A DNA stretch of 64,000 nucleotides from Malonomonas rubra DSM 5091 (GTDB lineage: Bacteria > Desulfobacterota > Desulfuromonadia > Desulfuromonadales > Geopsychrobacteraceae), in the NCBI RefSeq assembly GCF_900142125.1, contig NZ_FQZT01000005.1:1-64000 (forward strand), read 5' to 3'. Both the position numbers and the translations under genes were made by a program. Every line of letters starts with the position of its first letter. Position 1 is the first letter of the stretch. The notes under the pieces are model-generated. The model did not search any database and had not been told where the DNA came from. It worked only from the letters and a program-made list of their open reading frames with translations. This document shows positions 16,951-25,889 of this stretch, piece after piece.

Positions 16951-17069
16951 ACAAATCTGCCTTAAAAACTCCCCTTCAATCAATAGACTTGAGTAGCTAT
17001 GCAGAAAACATTCTTTCCGCCGAAGACCATCAACTTTTTGGCGATGCTGTTGAGGATGAAGAGTCATGA
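16947..17069 (+). CDS. 40-residue acidic ORF coupled on both sides
   Basis: ATG at 16947 overlaps the HEPN stop (ATGA) and its TGA at 17067-17069 overlaps the HsdS start (ATGA). It encodes an acidic peptide (ending AVEDEES) with no known domain. Because both junctions are four-base overlaps, the ORF is very likely translated. It might be a regulator of HEPN or HsdS, or mainly a translational bridge. Confidence 0.6.
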   Translation: MNKSALKTPLQSIDLSSYAENILSAEDHQLFGDAVEDEES

Positions 17070-18262
17070 CTTCTCAATTTCTTAATCCCGGCTGGAAGAT
17101 GGTGAAATTCGGCGAGGTGGTGAAGAACGCCAATCTTGTGGAGCGAGATCCCGGGGCGAATGGAGTTGAAAGAATCGTCGGGCTTGAACACATCGACCCC
17201 GAAAACCTGCATATTCGTCGCTGGAACTCTGCCGAAGATAGCACTTCCTTCACTCGCAAGTTCGTTCCAGGGCAGACGCTGTTTGGAAAGCGTCGCGCTT
17301 ATCAGCGTAAAGTTGCGTATGCAGAATTCGAAGGAATCTGCTCTGGGGATATCCTGACATTCGAATCGAAGGATAAAGCAGTTTTTCTACCCGAGCTATT
17401 GCCCTTTATATGTCAGAGCGATGCGTTCTTTGACCATGCGCTTGATACTTCTGCGGGGTCACTTTCGCCAAGAACAAACTGGAAAGCTCTTAAAGGGTAT
17501 GAATTTCCCCTCCCACCACTGGGAGAACAGATGCGCATCGCCGAGCTACTATGGGCGACTGATGACGCAATTGAAAAACAAAAAATTGCCCATAAAAAAA
17601 CAACTCAATTGCTCGAATCGATACGCGACCACGAAATATGTTCAAAGGCTTACAAATGGAAAAAACTTGGGTCAGTTTTGAAATCTATAGTTGCCGGAAA
17701 AAGCGTTGTTGGGGTCAATACACCGGCAGGTGCGAATGAATTTGGTGTCCTGAAAGTTAGTGCTGTTGGCTCGAACGGGTTTGAAGCAAATGAAAATAAA
17801 CGTCTTATCGATTCTTCAGCATTTCTTCCTCAATACAGGGTAAATGAAGGTGCGCTGCTCATAACTCGTTGCAACACAACAGATCTAGTAGGGCGAGCGT
17901 GTCTCACGCACAAGGGCTATTCCAATCTGATGCTGTGTGACAAAACGCTTCAACTTGTATTGGACGATAGCAAAGCTGATAAGAGATACATATTTGAGGC
18001 TTTGCGGGCTCGAAACCTAAGAACTCAAATTATGGGACGTGCGACTGGAACAGGTGGAGCGATGAAGAATATTTCACAACAAGATATACGCTCACTATTA
18101 GTGCCGTTTCCACCGCTTGAAGTACAAAAAATGATAGCTGCTAAAGTAGTGGAGGTCAATAAAAGGATTGTTGAACTGGATAATCAAATATACACACTGC
18201 GTAGTCTTGCCAAGCGGCTGTCGATTGAATTGATATACGAAAGTAGGATCGACCACGCTTAG
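17066..18262 (+). CDS. hsdS: HsdS, Type I specificity subunit
   Basis: 398 residues with the two-half layout of HsdS: target-recognition domain 1 (about 1-150), a first helical spacer (LGEQMRIAELLWATDDAIEK, about 153-175), TRD 2 (about 200-355) and a second spacer near the C-terminus (PLEVQKMIAAKVVEVNKRI). The halves are not close repeats, so an asymmetric bipartite target is expected. This fits one adenine- and one cytosine-methylating half site. The start lies in the ATGA overlap with the 40-residue ORF. Confidence 0.93.
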   Translation: MTSQFLNPGWKMVKFGEVVKNANLVERDPGANGVERIVGLEHIDPENLHIRRWNSAEDSTSFTRKFVPGQTLFGKRRAYQRKVAYAEFEGICSGDILTFESKDKAVFLPELLPFICQSDAFFDHALDTSAGSLSPRTNWKALKGYEFPLPPLGEQMRIAELLWATDDAIEKQKIAHKKTTQLLESIRDHEICSKAYKWKKLGSVLKSIVAGKSVVGVNTPAGANEFGVLKVSAVGSNGFEANENKRLIDSSAFLPQYRVNEGALLITRCNTTDLVGRACLTHKGYSNLMLCDKTLQLVLDDSKADKRYIFEALRARNLRTQIMGRATGTGGAMKNISQQDIRSLLVPFPPLEVQKMIAAKVVEVNKRIVELDNQIYTLRSLAKRLSIELIYESRIDHA

Positions 18263-18367
18263 GGAAAAAAGCCCTACCAAAAACATGGTTGCGGAAGAAC
18301 AATTTTTATACGGTGGAGCTCTCAACGATTACACAGTTTATAGATAACTGCCCAAGGGGGGCGCAAA

Positions 18368-20938
18368 ATGGCATTCAAAATACCTTCCAAGTCTTCAATA
18401 TCCATAAAAGATCCAGAAACGTTATTCCGGGACCTGCGAGATCGTACCGTAGAGGGACTTCTCGCGCAGCAAGCAGATATGCTTCGTAAATACATGGAGC
18501 ATGTCGACAAAAACGACATAGCACTTGAACTCCCCACCGGTAGCGGTAAGACTTTGGTTGGCCTGCTAATTGCGGAATGGCGGAGAAGAACCAAAAGAGA
18601 GCGATGTGTCCTGCTTTGTCCAACCAAGCAACTTGTTCACCAGGTTGTTGAGCAGGCCAAGGAAAAATATGGCATCAATGCACTTGATTTTTCAGGCTCT
18701 GCCCGTCAATTTCCCATGGCCGATAAAACAGCCTTCAACAATTGTGAGGCCATTGGAATAGCCACCTATAGCGCGCTATTCAACACGAACCCCTTCTTCG
18801 ACGGTGCTCACACCATCATTTTTGACGATGCTCATGCCGCTGAAAACTACGTTTCAAGCTTTTGGTCGCTCGAAATCAGTCGTAATGAAGACGAAAAAAC
18901 CTTCGATGCGATCTGGCAAGTTATTGCGCAATACACGACAGACAATGACCAGCTTCGTTACGATCAGGTCAATGACGGATCTCTTGACACTTCTTTTGTC
19001 AACAAAATCCCAACACCTTATCTGTTCACCTGCAAGACAGCATTGACCGTTGCGATTGATAATGCGTGCAATAGAGAAGATAGCCCTGACGAATACGGCT
19101 ACAGATGGCAAATGATCAAGGATCATTTACATGCATGTCATCTTTACTACACTAGCCAATCAATCCTTATTCGACCTCTTATTTCACCCACGAAAAGTTT
19201 TTCACCTTTCCAGAATGCGCGACAGCGCATCTATATGTCAGCTACTCTTGGCGAAGGTGGAGACTTGGAAAGAATCTTTGGTCGTAAGAAAATCGAGAGA
19301 ATTCCAGCACCAGAGGGGTGGGAAAAACAGGGCATTGGACGCCGATTCTTTGTTTTCCCAATGCGGAAGTGGGATGAAACCACCTCATTACAACAAGCCA
19401 TTTCTTGGATAGGGAAATTTGACAGATCCCTCATCCTCACACCAAGCAATCGTGCTGCTGATATCGTTAGAGGATTTATCACAGCAAACCCAGCAACCCA
19501 AAAGCATTTGCAATTTAATGCCTCGAATCTAGAGGCGTCCAAAAAGTCTTTCACCCAGGCAAAGTCAGCAATTGCGATACTGGCTAACAGATATGACGGT
19601 ATCGATTTGATCGGAGACGAATGTCGATACTTAATGATTTTTGGTCTGCCCGAGTCAACAAACCTCCAAGAGCGCTTTATTATCAGTCGCCTGGGCGGAT
19701 CTGTTCTATTCAATGTTCGTATTCGCACAAGAGTCACTCAAGCAGTAGGAAGGTGCACCCGCTCCTCAACCGACTACGCCCTTGTGGTCATCATCGGTGA
19801 TAAAGTCCATCAGTATTTTCACAGGCCAGAAAATAGAGACACCTTACATCCAGAATTACAAGCGGAAGTCAATTTTGGCGTTGAGCAGTCAAACGTCGAT
19901 AACCCCCTGGAGTTAAGTAATAATATTGATATTTTTATTGACCACGGGCCCGAGTGGAAGTCAGCCGATGGGCACATATTGGAAACAAGGGATGAACTGA
20001 CTCAATCACCCCTACCCTCTGCAGAGCCGCTCGGTAACTCTGTTTCCCATGAGGTTAAATTCCAAGATGCTCTCTGGTCTGGGGATTTTGAAAGCGCCCT
20101 GTCTTCCGCCAAAGACGTTCTTGCCTGCCTTGCGGGAGGACATGAACTGAAGGGCTATTCTGCTCTTTGGAACTACCTCGCAGGTTCTGCTGCCTATCTC
20201 TCAAATCAACCACAGGTCGCCCAAAGCCACTTTTCATCAGCATTTTCATGTGCCAGTACATTGCCATGGCTTAAGCAGATGCAAAAACTAATCTCTGCTC
20301 AGTCAACTGAAGTCCCAGTTGAGGTCATTTATGGAGAGCGTATTGAGCGTATTGAAGGCGTGCTGGAAAAGTTTGGCAAGTCCGGAAGTTTGAAGGTTGA
20401 TAGATATTTACAGGCGATTCGAGATGGACTTGCAAGTTCTGAATCAAAGCCCTTCGAGGAAGCGCAAGTTAAACTTGGACGCATCCTAGGGTTTGAATCT
20501 GGCAACACTGAGCGTTCAGGTGACCCAGATCCTTGGTGGATTTTTGGACGACAAGGCATTGTCTTTGAGGACTACACTGCAACTGGGGACAACCCGGTTG
20601 TCTCTAAGGATAAAACTCTACAAGCGAAAGCTCACCCAGACACGCTTTCGGAAGAACATCCCGGAGTAAATTTCTCGGTCGTAATGTGTTCGAGTTCTGA
20701 CAAGTTGCATCATGCCGCTACGCCTCATACTGGCGATGTGTTTTACATAAGCGTTGACGAATTCAAAAAATTCTCTGAAGAATGCATGACAACCATACGT
20801 GTTCTCTGGGATGCTTTCCAATCACCAGGAATCATTGAGTGGAGAGAGTTTGCTGCACGAAAGCTTACTGAAACCCAGTTGGGTACAGAAGAGATTCTGG
20901 CACGATTAACGAGTACGAAGCTTTCAACTTTGGCGTGA
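18368..20938 (+). CDS. Superfamily 2 XPD/Rad3-like helicase embedded in the hsd operon
   Basis: 856 residues. Walker A is LPTGSGKT (residues 55-62), the Walker B box is the uncommon DDAH (153-156), and the second RecA domain ends with an RVTQAVGRCTRSS-type motif VI (about 455-467). The second domain resembles DinG/XPD-type proteins. I see no cysteine set for an iron-sulfur cluster between the motifs. About residues 530-856 form an unrecognised C-terminal domain. The stop overlaps the first possible start of hsdR (GTGA), so it is co-expressed with the nuclease. It is not a standard Type I component. The start is ATG at 18368, 105 nt after hsdS. Confidence 0.8.
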   Translation: MAFKIPSKSSISIKDPETLFRDLRDRTVEGLLAQQADMLRKYMEHVDKNDIALELPTGSGKTLVGLLIAEWRRRTKRERCVLLCPTKQLVHQVVEQAKEKYGINALDFSGSARQFPMADKTAFNNCEAIGIATYSALFNTNPFFDGAHTIIFDDAHAAENYVSSFWSLEISRNEDEKTFDAIWQVIAQYTTDNDQLRYDQVNDGSLDTSFVNKIPTPYLFTCKTALTVAIDNACNREDSPDEYGYRWQMIKDHLHACHLYYTSQSILIRPLISPTKSFSPFQNARQRIYMSATLGEGGDLERIFGRKKIERIPAPEGWEKQGIGRRFFVFPMRKWDETTSLQQAISWIGKFDRSLILTPSNRAADIVRGFITANPATQKHLQFNASNLEASKKSFTQAKSAIAILANRYDGIDLIGDECRYLMIFGLPESTNLQERFIISRLGGSVLFNVRIRTRVTQAVGRCTRSSTDYALVVIIGDKVHQYFHRPENRDTLHPELQAEVNFGVEQSNVDNPLELSNNIDIFIDHGPEWKSADGHILETRDELTQSPLPSAEPLGNSVSHEVKFQDALWSGDFESALSSAKDVLACLAGGHELKGYSALWNYLAGSAAYLSNQPQVAQSHFSSAFSCASTLPWLKQMQKLISAQSTEVPVEVIYGERIERIEGVLEKFGKSGSLKVDRYLQAIRDGLASSESKPFEEAQVKLGRILGFESGNTERSGDPDPWWIFGRQGIVFEDYTATGDNPVVSKDKTLQAKAHPDTLSEEHPGVNFSVVMCSSSDKLHHAATPHTGDVFYISVDEFKKFSEECMTTIRVLWDAFQSPGIIEWREFAARKLTETQLGTEEILARLTSTKLSTLA

Positions 20939-20949
20939 GGGGGATACGA

Positions 20950-23910
20950 ATGGCTTACTTCAACGAAGAAAACACCGTTGAACAATTGATTCTCGATACG
21001 CTCTCTCGTAATGAAAATGTGGACATCGTTTCCGAAGAAAACGCTCTTTACGGTAATGAGTTTGAGGGTTGGAAATTCATCCCCGCTGACGATTTGCCCC
21101 GTCAATATTCGGACGTCTTCGTTGAAAAACATGTACGTGACGCCCTCATCCGGCTGAACCCTGAAATCAAATACCAGCCTGATCGAGCCGACGAAGTTCT
21201 CTACCGAATTCGCACAATTCCTCTGTCTGTGCAAAGCGAAGGCCTGGTTCGGGCCAACGAACTCTTTACCGAATGGCTTCGTGGCGAAAAAACCATGCCC
21301 TTCGGTGACAAAGGGGAGCACACCCAAGTCAGGTTGATCGACTTCGATGATCTATCAAAGAACGAGTTCATCATCACCAGCCAGTGGGTTTATCCAACCA
21401 AAGAAGGAGGCAGGCGTTTTGACATTGTACTACTGGTCAACGGCCTGCCTCTTGTCATTGGGGAAGCGAAGACACCGGTTCGGCCGGCAGTGACCTGGGT
21501 GGATGGTGCCAACGACATCCATAACGGTTACGAAAAGAGCGTTTCGCAGATGTTCGTACCGAATGTTTTCTCCTTCGCTACCGAAGGAAAATGTTTTCGT
21601 TACGGTTCGATCCGCATGCCGATTGATATTTGGGGGCCCTGGCACGATCCGGACAACAAATCTGAAGGAACTCTGGCAGATGTACAACGAGTAGCAAAAA
21701 ACATGCTTCGCCCTGAGATCGTGCTCGACATTCTGCAGAACTTCACTCTCTTTGCCACAGACAAGAAGCACCGGCGAATCAAAATCATTTGTCGATATCA
21801 GCAGTATGAAGCTGCAAACCTGATGGTCGATCGGGTTATCAATGGCTATCCGAAGAAAGGTTTGATCTGGCATTTTCAGGGATCGGGCAAGTCGTTATTG
21901 ATGGTATTTGCGGCCCAGAAGCTCCGAATGCACCAAAAGCTGCGGAATCCGACAGTTATGATCGTTGTTGATCGGATCGATTTGGACACCCAGATCACCG
22001 CCACCTTCAATGCTGCCGACATTCCGAACATGATTGGTGCCTCGACTCGACAAGAGTTACAAGCCCTGCTGGGGCAGGATATCCGCAAGATCATTATCAC
22101 GACCATCCATAAATTTGGCGAAGCGGATGGACAGCTAAACGATCGCTCTAACATCATCGTCATGGTTGACGAAGCCCACCGAACGCAAGAGGGTGACCTG
22201 GGGCGTAAAATGCGCGAGGCACTGCCGAATGCCTTCCTCTTCGGTTTAACCGGAACCCCGATCAACAAAAGGGACCGCAATACCTTCTGGGCCTTTGGGG
22301 CAGAAGAGGATGACCAGGGTTACTTAAGCCGCTACTCGTTTCAGGATTCGATTCGCGACAAAGCAACCAAGCCTCTTCATTTCGAGGCTGTGGATGTGAA
22401 GCTACACGTCGATAAGGTTGCGATCGATGAAGCGTTCGAGAACCTCACCGATCAGCTGGATGAGCAGGACAAGGATGATTTAGCGAAACGTGCCGCCAAA
22501 ATGGCGATACTTATCAAGTCGCCGGAACGGGTACAAGCGATCTGCCAGCACATCGTTGATCATTATCAGGAAAAGATAGAGCCGAACGGATTCAAGGCAC
22601 AGGTCGTCACTTTCGACCGGGAATGCTGTGTGCTCTACAAGCGTGCGATGGATGAACTGATCGGGCCGGATGTCAGTGCCATAGTTATGCACACCAAGGG
22701 TGGCAAGGGGGACGAGTACGCCGAATGGAAGATTTCAAAGGACGAAGAAGAAAAACTTCTCGACCGCTTTCGTGACCCCAGCGACCCACTGAAGTTCCTG
22801 ATCGTTACCTCGAAGCTGCTCACTGGCTTCGACGCACCGATTCTGCAATCGATGTATCTCGACAAGCCGATGCGCGACCACAACCTTTTGCAGGCAATCT
22901 GCCGAACCAACCGGGTTTACCCTGGCAAGACCCATGGCTTGATCGTTGACTATCTAGGGATCTTCGATGATGTAGCTACCGCCCTCGACTTCGACGAAAA
23001 AGCAGTACAGAAGGTCATTACGAATCTCGACGAACTGAAAAAAGAGCTACCGATTTTCATGACGAAGTGCCTGGCTTTCTTCCCTGATGTTGATCGGGCG
23101 GTTGGCGGCTACGAAGGGTTGATGGCTGCGCAGGATTGCCTACCGAACAACGAAATTCGTGATAAATTCGCCGCCGAATTTTCCGTTCTCTCTAAAATCT
23201 GGGAGGCGCTTTCACCCGATGCTTGCTTAGGCCCTTACAAAGAGGACTACAAATGGCTGACTCAGGTATACGAATCGGTCAAACCGCCAAGCGGCCATGG
23301 CAAACTGCTTTGGCACACCCTTGGAGCAAAAACCATCGAACTCGTCCACGAAAATGTTCATATCGACGCAATTCGTGATGACCTCGAAACCTTGGTAATG
23401 GATGCCGAAGTTCTCGAAGAGCTACTCAATGCTGCTGACCCGAAAAAGAAGGGCAAGGAGATCGAAATCAAGCTGATCGCCCGTCTGCGTAAACACCAAG
23501 GAAACCCAATCTTCGTTAAGCTCGGTGAGCGGCTGGAAAAGATCCGCGAGCGCCACGAGCAAGGTTTGCTCAATAGTCTCGACTTCCTTAAAGAACTGCT
23601 GACTTTAGCAAAGGACGTGGTTGAGGCCGAAAAGGATGTCGATACTGAAGACGAACAAGACAAGGCGAAAGCTGCACTTTCGGATTTATTCGCCGAAGTA
23701 AAAACCGGTAGCACGCCGGTTGTTGTCGAACGAATTGTAACCGACATTGACGAAATCGTTCGGCTCGTTCGCTTTCCAGGCTGGCAAAATACCAATGCCG
23801 GCGAAAGAGAAGTCCAAAAAGCCCTTCGAAGGGTGATTTACGTCAAGTACAAGATCAAAGACCAAGACCTCTTTGATAAGGCCTATAGCTATATCAAACA
23901 GTACTATTGA
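20950..23910 (+). CDS. hsdR: HsdR, Type I restriction endonuclease/translocase
   Basis: 986 residues from the ATG at 20950 (AGGGGG upstream); a GTG at 20935 overlapping the helicase stop is an alternative. The N-terminal PD-(D/E)xK nuclease shows Asp158, then Glu172-Ala-Lys174 (IGEAKTP). The translocase motor has Walker A GSGKS (Lys314) and DEAH (407-410), with a TGTP motif III (about 437) and a QAICRTNR motif VI. The helical C-terminus (about 820-986) docks on the methyltransferase. It cuts DNA whose target is unmethylated after ATP-driven translocation. It is the last gene of the operon and appears intact. Confidence 0.95.
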   Translation: MAYFNEENTVEQLILDTLSRNENVDIVSEENALYGNEFEGWKFIPADDLPRQYSDVFVEKHVRDALIRLNPEIKYQPDRADEVLYRIRTIPLSVQSEGLVRANELFTEWLRGEKTMPFGDKGEHTQVRLIDFDDLSKNEFIITSQWVYPTKEGGRRFDIVLLVNGLPLVIGEAKTPVRPAVTWVDGANDIHNGYEKSVSQMFVPNVFSFATEGKCFRYGSIRMPIDIWGPWHDPDNKSEGTLADVQRVAKNMLRPEIVLDILQNFTLFATDKKHRRIKIICRYQQYEAANLMVDRVINGYPKKGLIWHFQGSGKSLLMVFAAQKLRMHQKLRNPTVMIVVDRIDLDTQITATFNAADIPNMIGASTRQELQALLGQDIRKIIITTIHKFGEADGQLNDRSNIIVMVDEAHRTQEGDLGRKMREALPNAFLFGLTGTPINKRDRNTFWAFGAEEDDQGYLSRYSFQDSIRDKATKPLHFEAVDVKLHVDKVAIDEAFENLTDQLDEQDKDDLAKRAAKMAILIKSPERVQAICQHIVDHYQEKIEPNGFKAQVVTFDRECCVLYKRAMDELIGPDVSAIVMHTKGGKGDEYAEWKISKDEEEKLLDRFRDPSDPLKFLIVTSKLLTGFDAPILQSMYLDKPMRDHNLLQAICRTNRVYPGKTHGLIVDYLGIFDDVATALDFDEKAVQKVITNLDELKKELPIFMTKCLAFFPDVDRAVGGYEGLMAAQDCLPNNEIRDKFAAEFSVLSKIWEALSPDACLGPYKEDYKWLTQVYESVKPPSGHGKLLWHTLGAKTIELVHENVHIDAIRDDLETLVMDAEVLEELLNAADPKKKGKEIEIKLIARLRKHQGNPIFVKLGERLEKIRERHEQGLLNSLDFLKELLTLAKDVVEAEKDVDTEDEQDKAKAALSDLFAEVKTGSTPVVVERIVTDIDEIVRLVRFPGWQNTNAGEREVQKALRRVIYVKYKIKDQDLFDKAYSYIKQYY

Positions 23911-23958
23911 GCATCCGTTGAGGAGGCCTTCGGCGCACCGAAATCGATCTCCATTGGC

Positions 23959-25062
23959 TTAAGGTGACAATAAACCTTGAACTGTTGAGGTCAATTTTCG
24001 CAACTTCGCCTCAATGCCAGTCCGTTTGTTACCGAAGGTTTCGAGATCGGTTTTCGCCAATCGGGTGCGCAGGATTTCAATATTTTTTTGCAATGTAATT
24101 GGCGATTTTATTTGGTTGACAGCATGCCGCAAGTCATTGATCGCCATATCCCCCCTTCGGTATCTATTGAAAAGGTCTATCATCTCTTCCGCACTACCAA
24201 CCCGAGCAATCTGAACCAAAGCGCTACGGGGAATCTTTTTGTCGTTCCGACACACTTCTTTAATGGCTTTAGGTAGCCGATTAAGGCTCAATATTTCGCA
24301 GACTGTCGACTCAGCCCTATTGATCAGATCAGCGACTTCAAGTGATTTGAGTCCCCCTTCATTTTTCAGACGCAATAATGCTTCTGCTTCAGCTATTGGG
24401 CTCAAGGTTCCGTTATTTAATTGCTTAACCAAAGACATTACGTTCGAAGATAGGCTTGCCATAAAGATTGCTGGAATCTTTTCCAGGCCAGCATCCTGAG
24501 CGGCCACAAGACGGTGACTACCGGCGGCTAAAATCAAATATCCTTCGGTATCCATACGAAATCTCACTGGACGCAAGACTCCAGATTTCGCAATAGATAA
24601 TCTCAACCCATCCAAAACATCTGTTTTAAATGCATTATTTAGCCGATCAGGGTCTGGCAATAAAGACTGGATGGGGACCTGGTATAGTTCACGGTCCACA
24701 AGAACTTGTTCCTTATCAAGAAATTCATACTTTTTATCTTCAGCCGGGGTTTTGAGTTCTGCAAGTTTTCCATTTTTCTTCATTTCTGCCCTTTGCATTT
24801 TTTTCAGGCGGTTGGCTTCTACAACAAAAGTACAAATTCGTTTTCTGTAAGGAGCCGGATATGGCCTGATGTTTCTCATGTTCCATGCCATGACAGATGA
24901 AGTTAGCGGAGAATCATAAAACGCGAAGTTTTCTGTTGCGATTATCCAACCTAAGCCCTTTTTCCCGGCAACATTGAATAGATGGACTTCGCCGTCCAGC
25001 GGTAGGTTCTCAGGGTAAACAATTCCGATTTCTCTCAAACACTCAAATAGCTCATAAATCAT
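23959..25062 (-). CDS. ParB/Spo0J-like nuclease-fold protein of the island
   Basis: 367 residues from ATG 25062 (GAAGGG seven bases upstream); a GTG two codons earlier is possible. About residues 130-215 form a ParB N-terminal domain: VPIQSLLPDP, then LSIAKSGVLRPVRFR, then LAAGSHRLVAA (the G-x-HR CTP-binding/nuclease motif) and KIPAIF. A KorB/ParB-like helix-turn-helix follows (SLEVADLINRAESTV, about 248-265). Residues 1-110 are unlike ParB and unknown. It is 26 nt downstream of the right AlpA-like gene, so the two form a minus-strand operon. A partition or replication-control role in a mobile element is likely. Confidence 0.75.
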   Translation of the reverse strand: MIYELFECLREIGIVYPENLPLDGEVHLFNVAGKKGLGWIIATENFAFYDSPLTSSVMAWNMRNIRPYPAPYRKRICTFVVEANRLKKMQRAEMKKNGKLAELKTPAEDKKYEFLDKEQVLVDRELYQVPIQSLLPDPDRLNNAFKTDVLDGLRLSIAKSGVLRPVRFRMDTEGYLILAAGSHRLVAAQDAGLEKIPAIFMASLSSNVMSLVKQLNNGTLSPIAEAEALLRLKNEGGLKSLEVADLINRAESTVCEILSLNRLPKAIKEVCRNDKKIPRSALVQIARVGSAEEMIDLFNRYRRGDMAINDLRHAVNQIKSPITLQKNIEILRTRLAKTDLETFGNKRTGIEAKLRKLTSTVQGLLSP

Positions 25063-25088
25063 AAACACACCCTTCTCTTTATGAATAA

Positions 25089-25478
25089 TTAGATATTCCC
25101 ACGACGTTCTTGCACCTGTTTTAATTTAGTTTTCCTTCCCCTTCTTGGTGTTTTTATTTTAGTATCTGATTTAGAAAGAGGCTCTTTATTTACTTCTTCA
25201 GTCAGGCTGTCAAGCCACTCTAAGAAGCTTTTTGTCTCGTAAACGACTGAATTAAGGCATTTAACTGATTTAGGAACAGACATTCCTAGACTTTTTCTGT
25301 TTGCTAATGTCTTTTTACTTACAAAAGGAAAATATTTTTCTATATCATTCCTGGCAATAAATGGTGGGAATTCATTTAAATGATCTATGAACTTAAAGGC
25401 TGATTTTTTTTCTGTCCTAACAGGCTCCACCGTAAAAACCTTTTGGACTTTTTGCTCTTTTTCGTCAAATCTCCGCAT
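25089..25478 (-). CDS. AlpA-like DNA-binding protein, right copy
   Basis: 129 residues, paralogous to the protein at 9764-10150. Both share an AFKFIDHL box, an I-x-KYFPF-S-KT-x-NR core, a SVP-S segment, a FLEWLD/FLTWLD helix and a basic tail ending in ERRG. Divergence is considerable, so this is not a recent duplication. The two copies point toward each other and bracket the defence island. A conserved motif precedes it (25526-25555). It may be an excisionase or regulator, by analogy with AlpA. Confidence 0.68.
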   Translation of the reverse strand: MRRFDEKEQKVQKVFTVEPVRTEKKSAFKFIDHLNEFPPFIARNDIEKYFPFVSKKTLANRKSLGMSVPKSVKCLNSVVYETKSFLEWLDSLTEEVNKEPLSKSDTKIKTPRRGRKTKLKQVQERRGNI

Positions 25479-25525
25479 TTCTTAATTTCAACATAGAAAA
25501 TCTGAAAAAAGTGATCAATAAAGGG

Positions 25526-25555
25526 CAATTTTGCGGCTTTTGTCGGTTTTTTTGT
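25526..25555 (-). promoter_or_regulatory. Island motif upstream of the right AlpA-like gene
   Basis: On the minus strand this reads A-tract, CCGACAAAAGCCGC, then AAAATTG. It contains both the ACAAAAGCCG string found before the 177-residue gene and the AAAAGCCGCAAAA string found before the left AlpA-like gene. It lies 48-77 nt upstream of the gene, a promoter position. Confidence 0.5.
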
Positions 25556-25825
25556 AAAAATTTGTCTTTTTTCTGCGTTGTCGAGGGAGATGATTTGGCG
25601 ATGGAGGTTCGAGAAATAGATTTTCGAGAAGCCCGAATCTGACATTAAATTGCAATTTTCTACATAGGATCGATGCCTCCAGATGGAAAGTTTCATCTCG
25701 ATCAACGGTTCAATGTTTCAAGAAAGTCTCATTCGCGAGAGAGCTTTTCTGGATGGCCTCTCTGCTCCATTGTTGTGACAGTTCAAAAAATAGTTCCCTC
25801 TGATTCCCTGGAGTTCCCGCTGCGC

Positions 25826-25837
25826 CAATTTTGCGGC
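25826..25837 (-). repeat. Second copy of CAATTTTGCGGC near the tRNA-Sec remnant
   Basis: Exact 12-base direct repeat of 25526-25537. Its distance from the attachment site makes an arm-type or excisionase site possible. Confidence 0.4.
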
Positions 25838-25889
25838 ACTCAATAATTTTTCACGACTTTTCATTCTTTGTAACTAGCTGTTTTTGCAG

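Larger units (their letters stand above)
25479..25889. other. Upstream region of the right AlpA operon to the attachment site
   Basis: No gene is supported here. The region holds two exact copies of the 12-mer CAATTTTGCGGC exactly 300 bp apart (25526-25537 and 25826-25837), the second about 60 bases from the tRNA remnant. The spacing relative to the attachment site is what recombinase or excisionase arm sites would show. Confidence 0.45.

Noticed and set aside
20935-20949. GTG at 20935 as hsdR start
   Set aside because: It overlaps the helicase stop neatly, but the ATG at 20950 has a better ribosome site and begins the conserved N-terminus.
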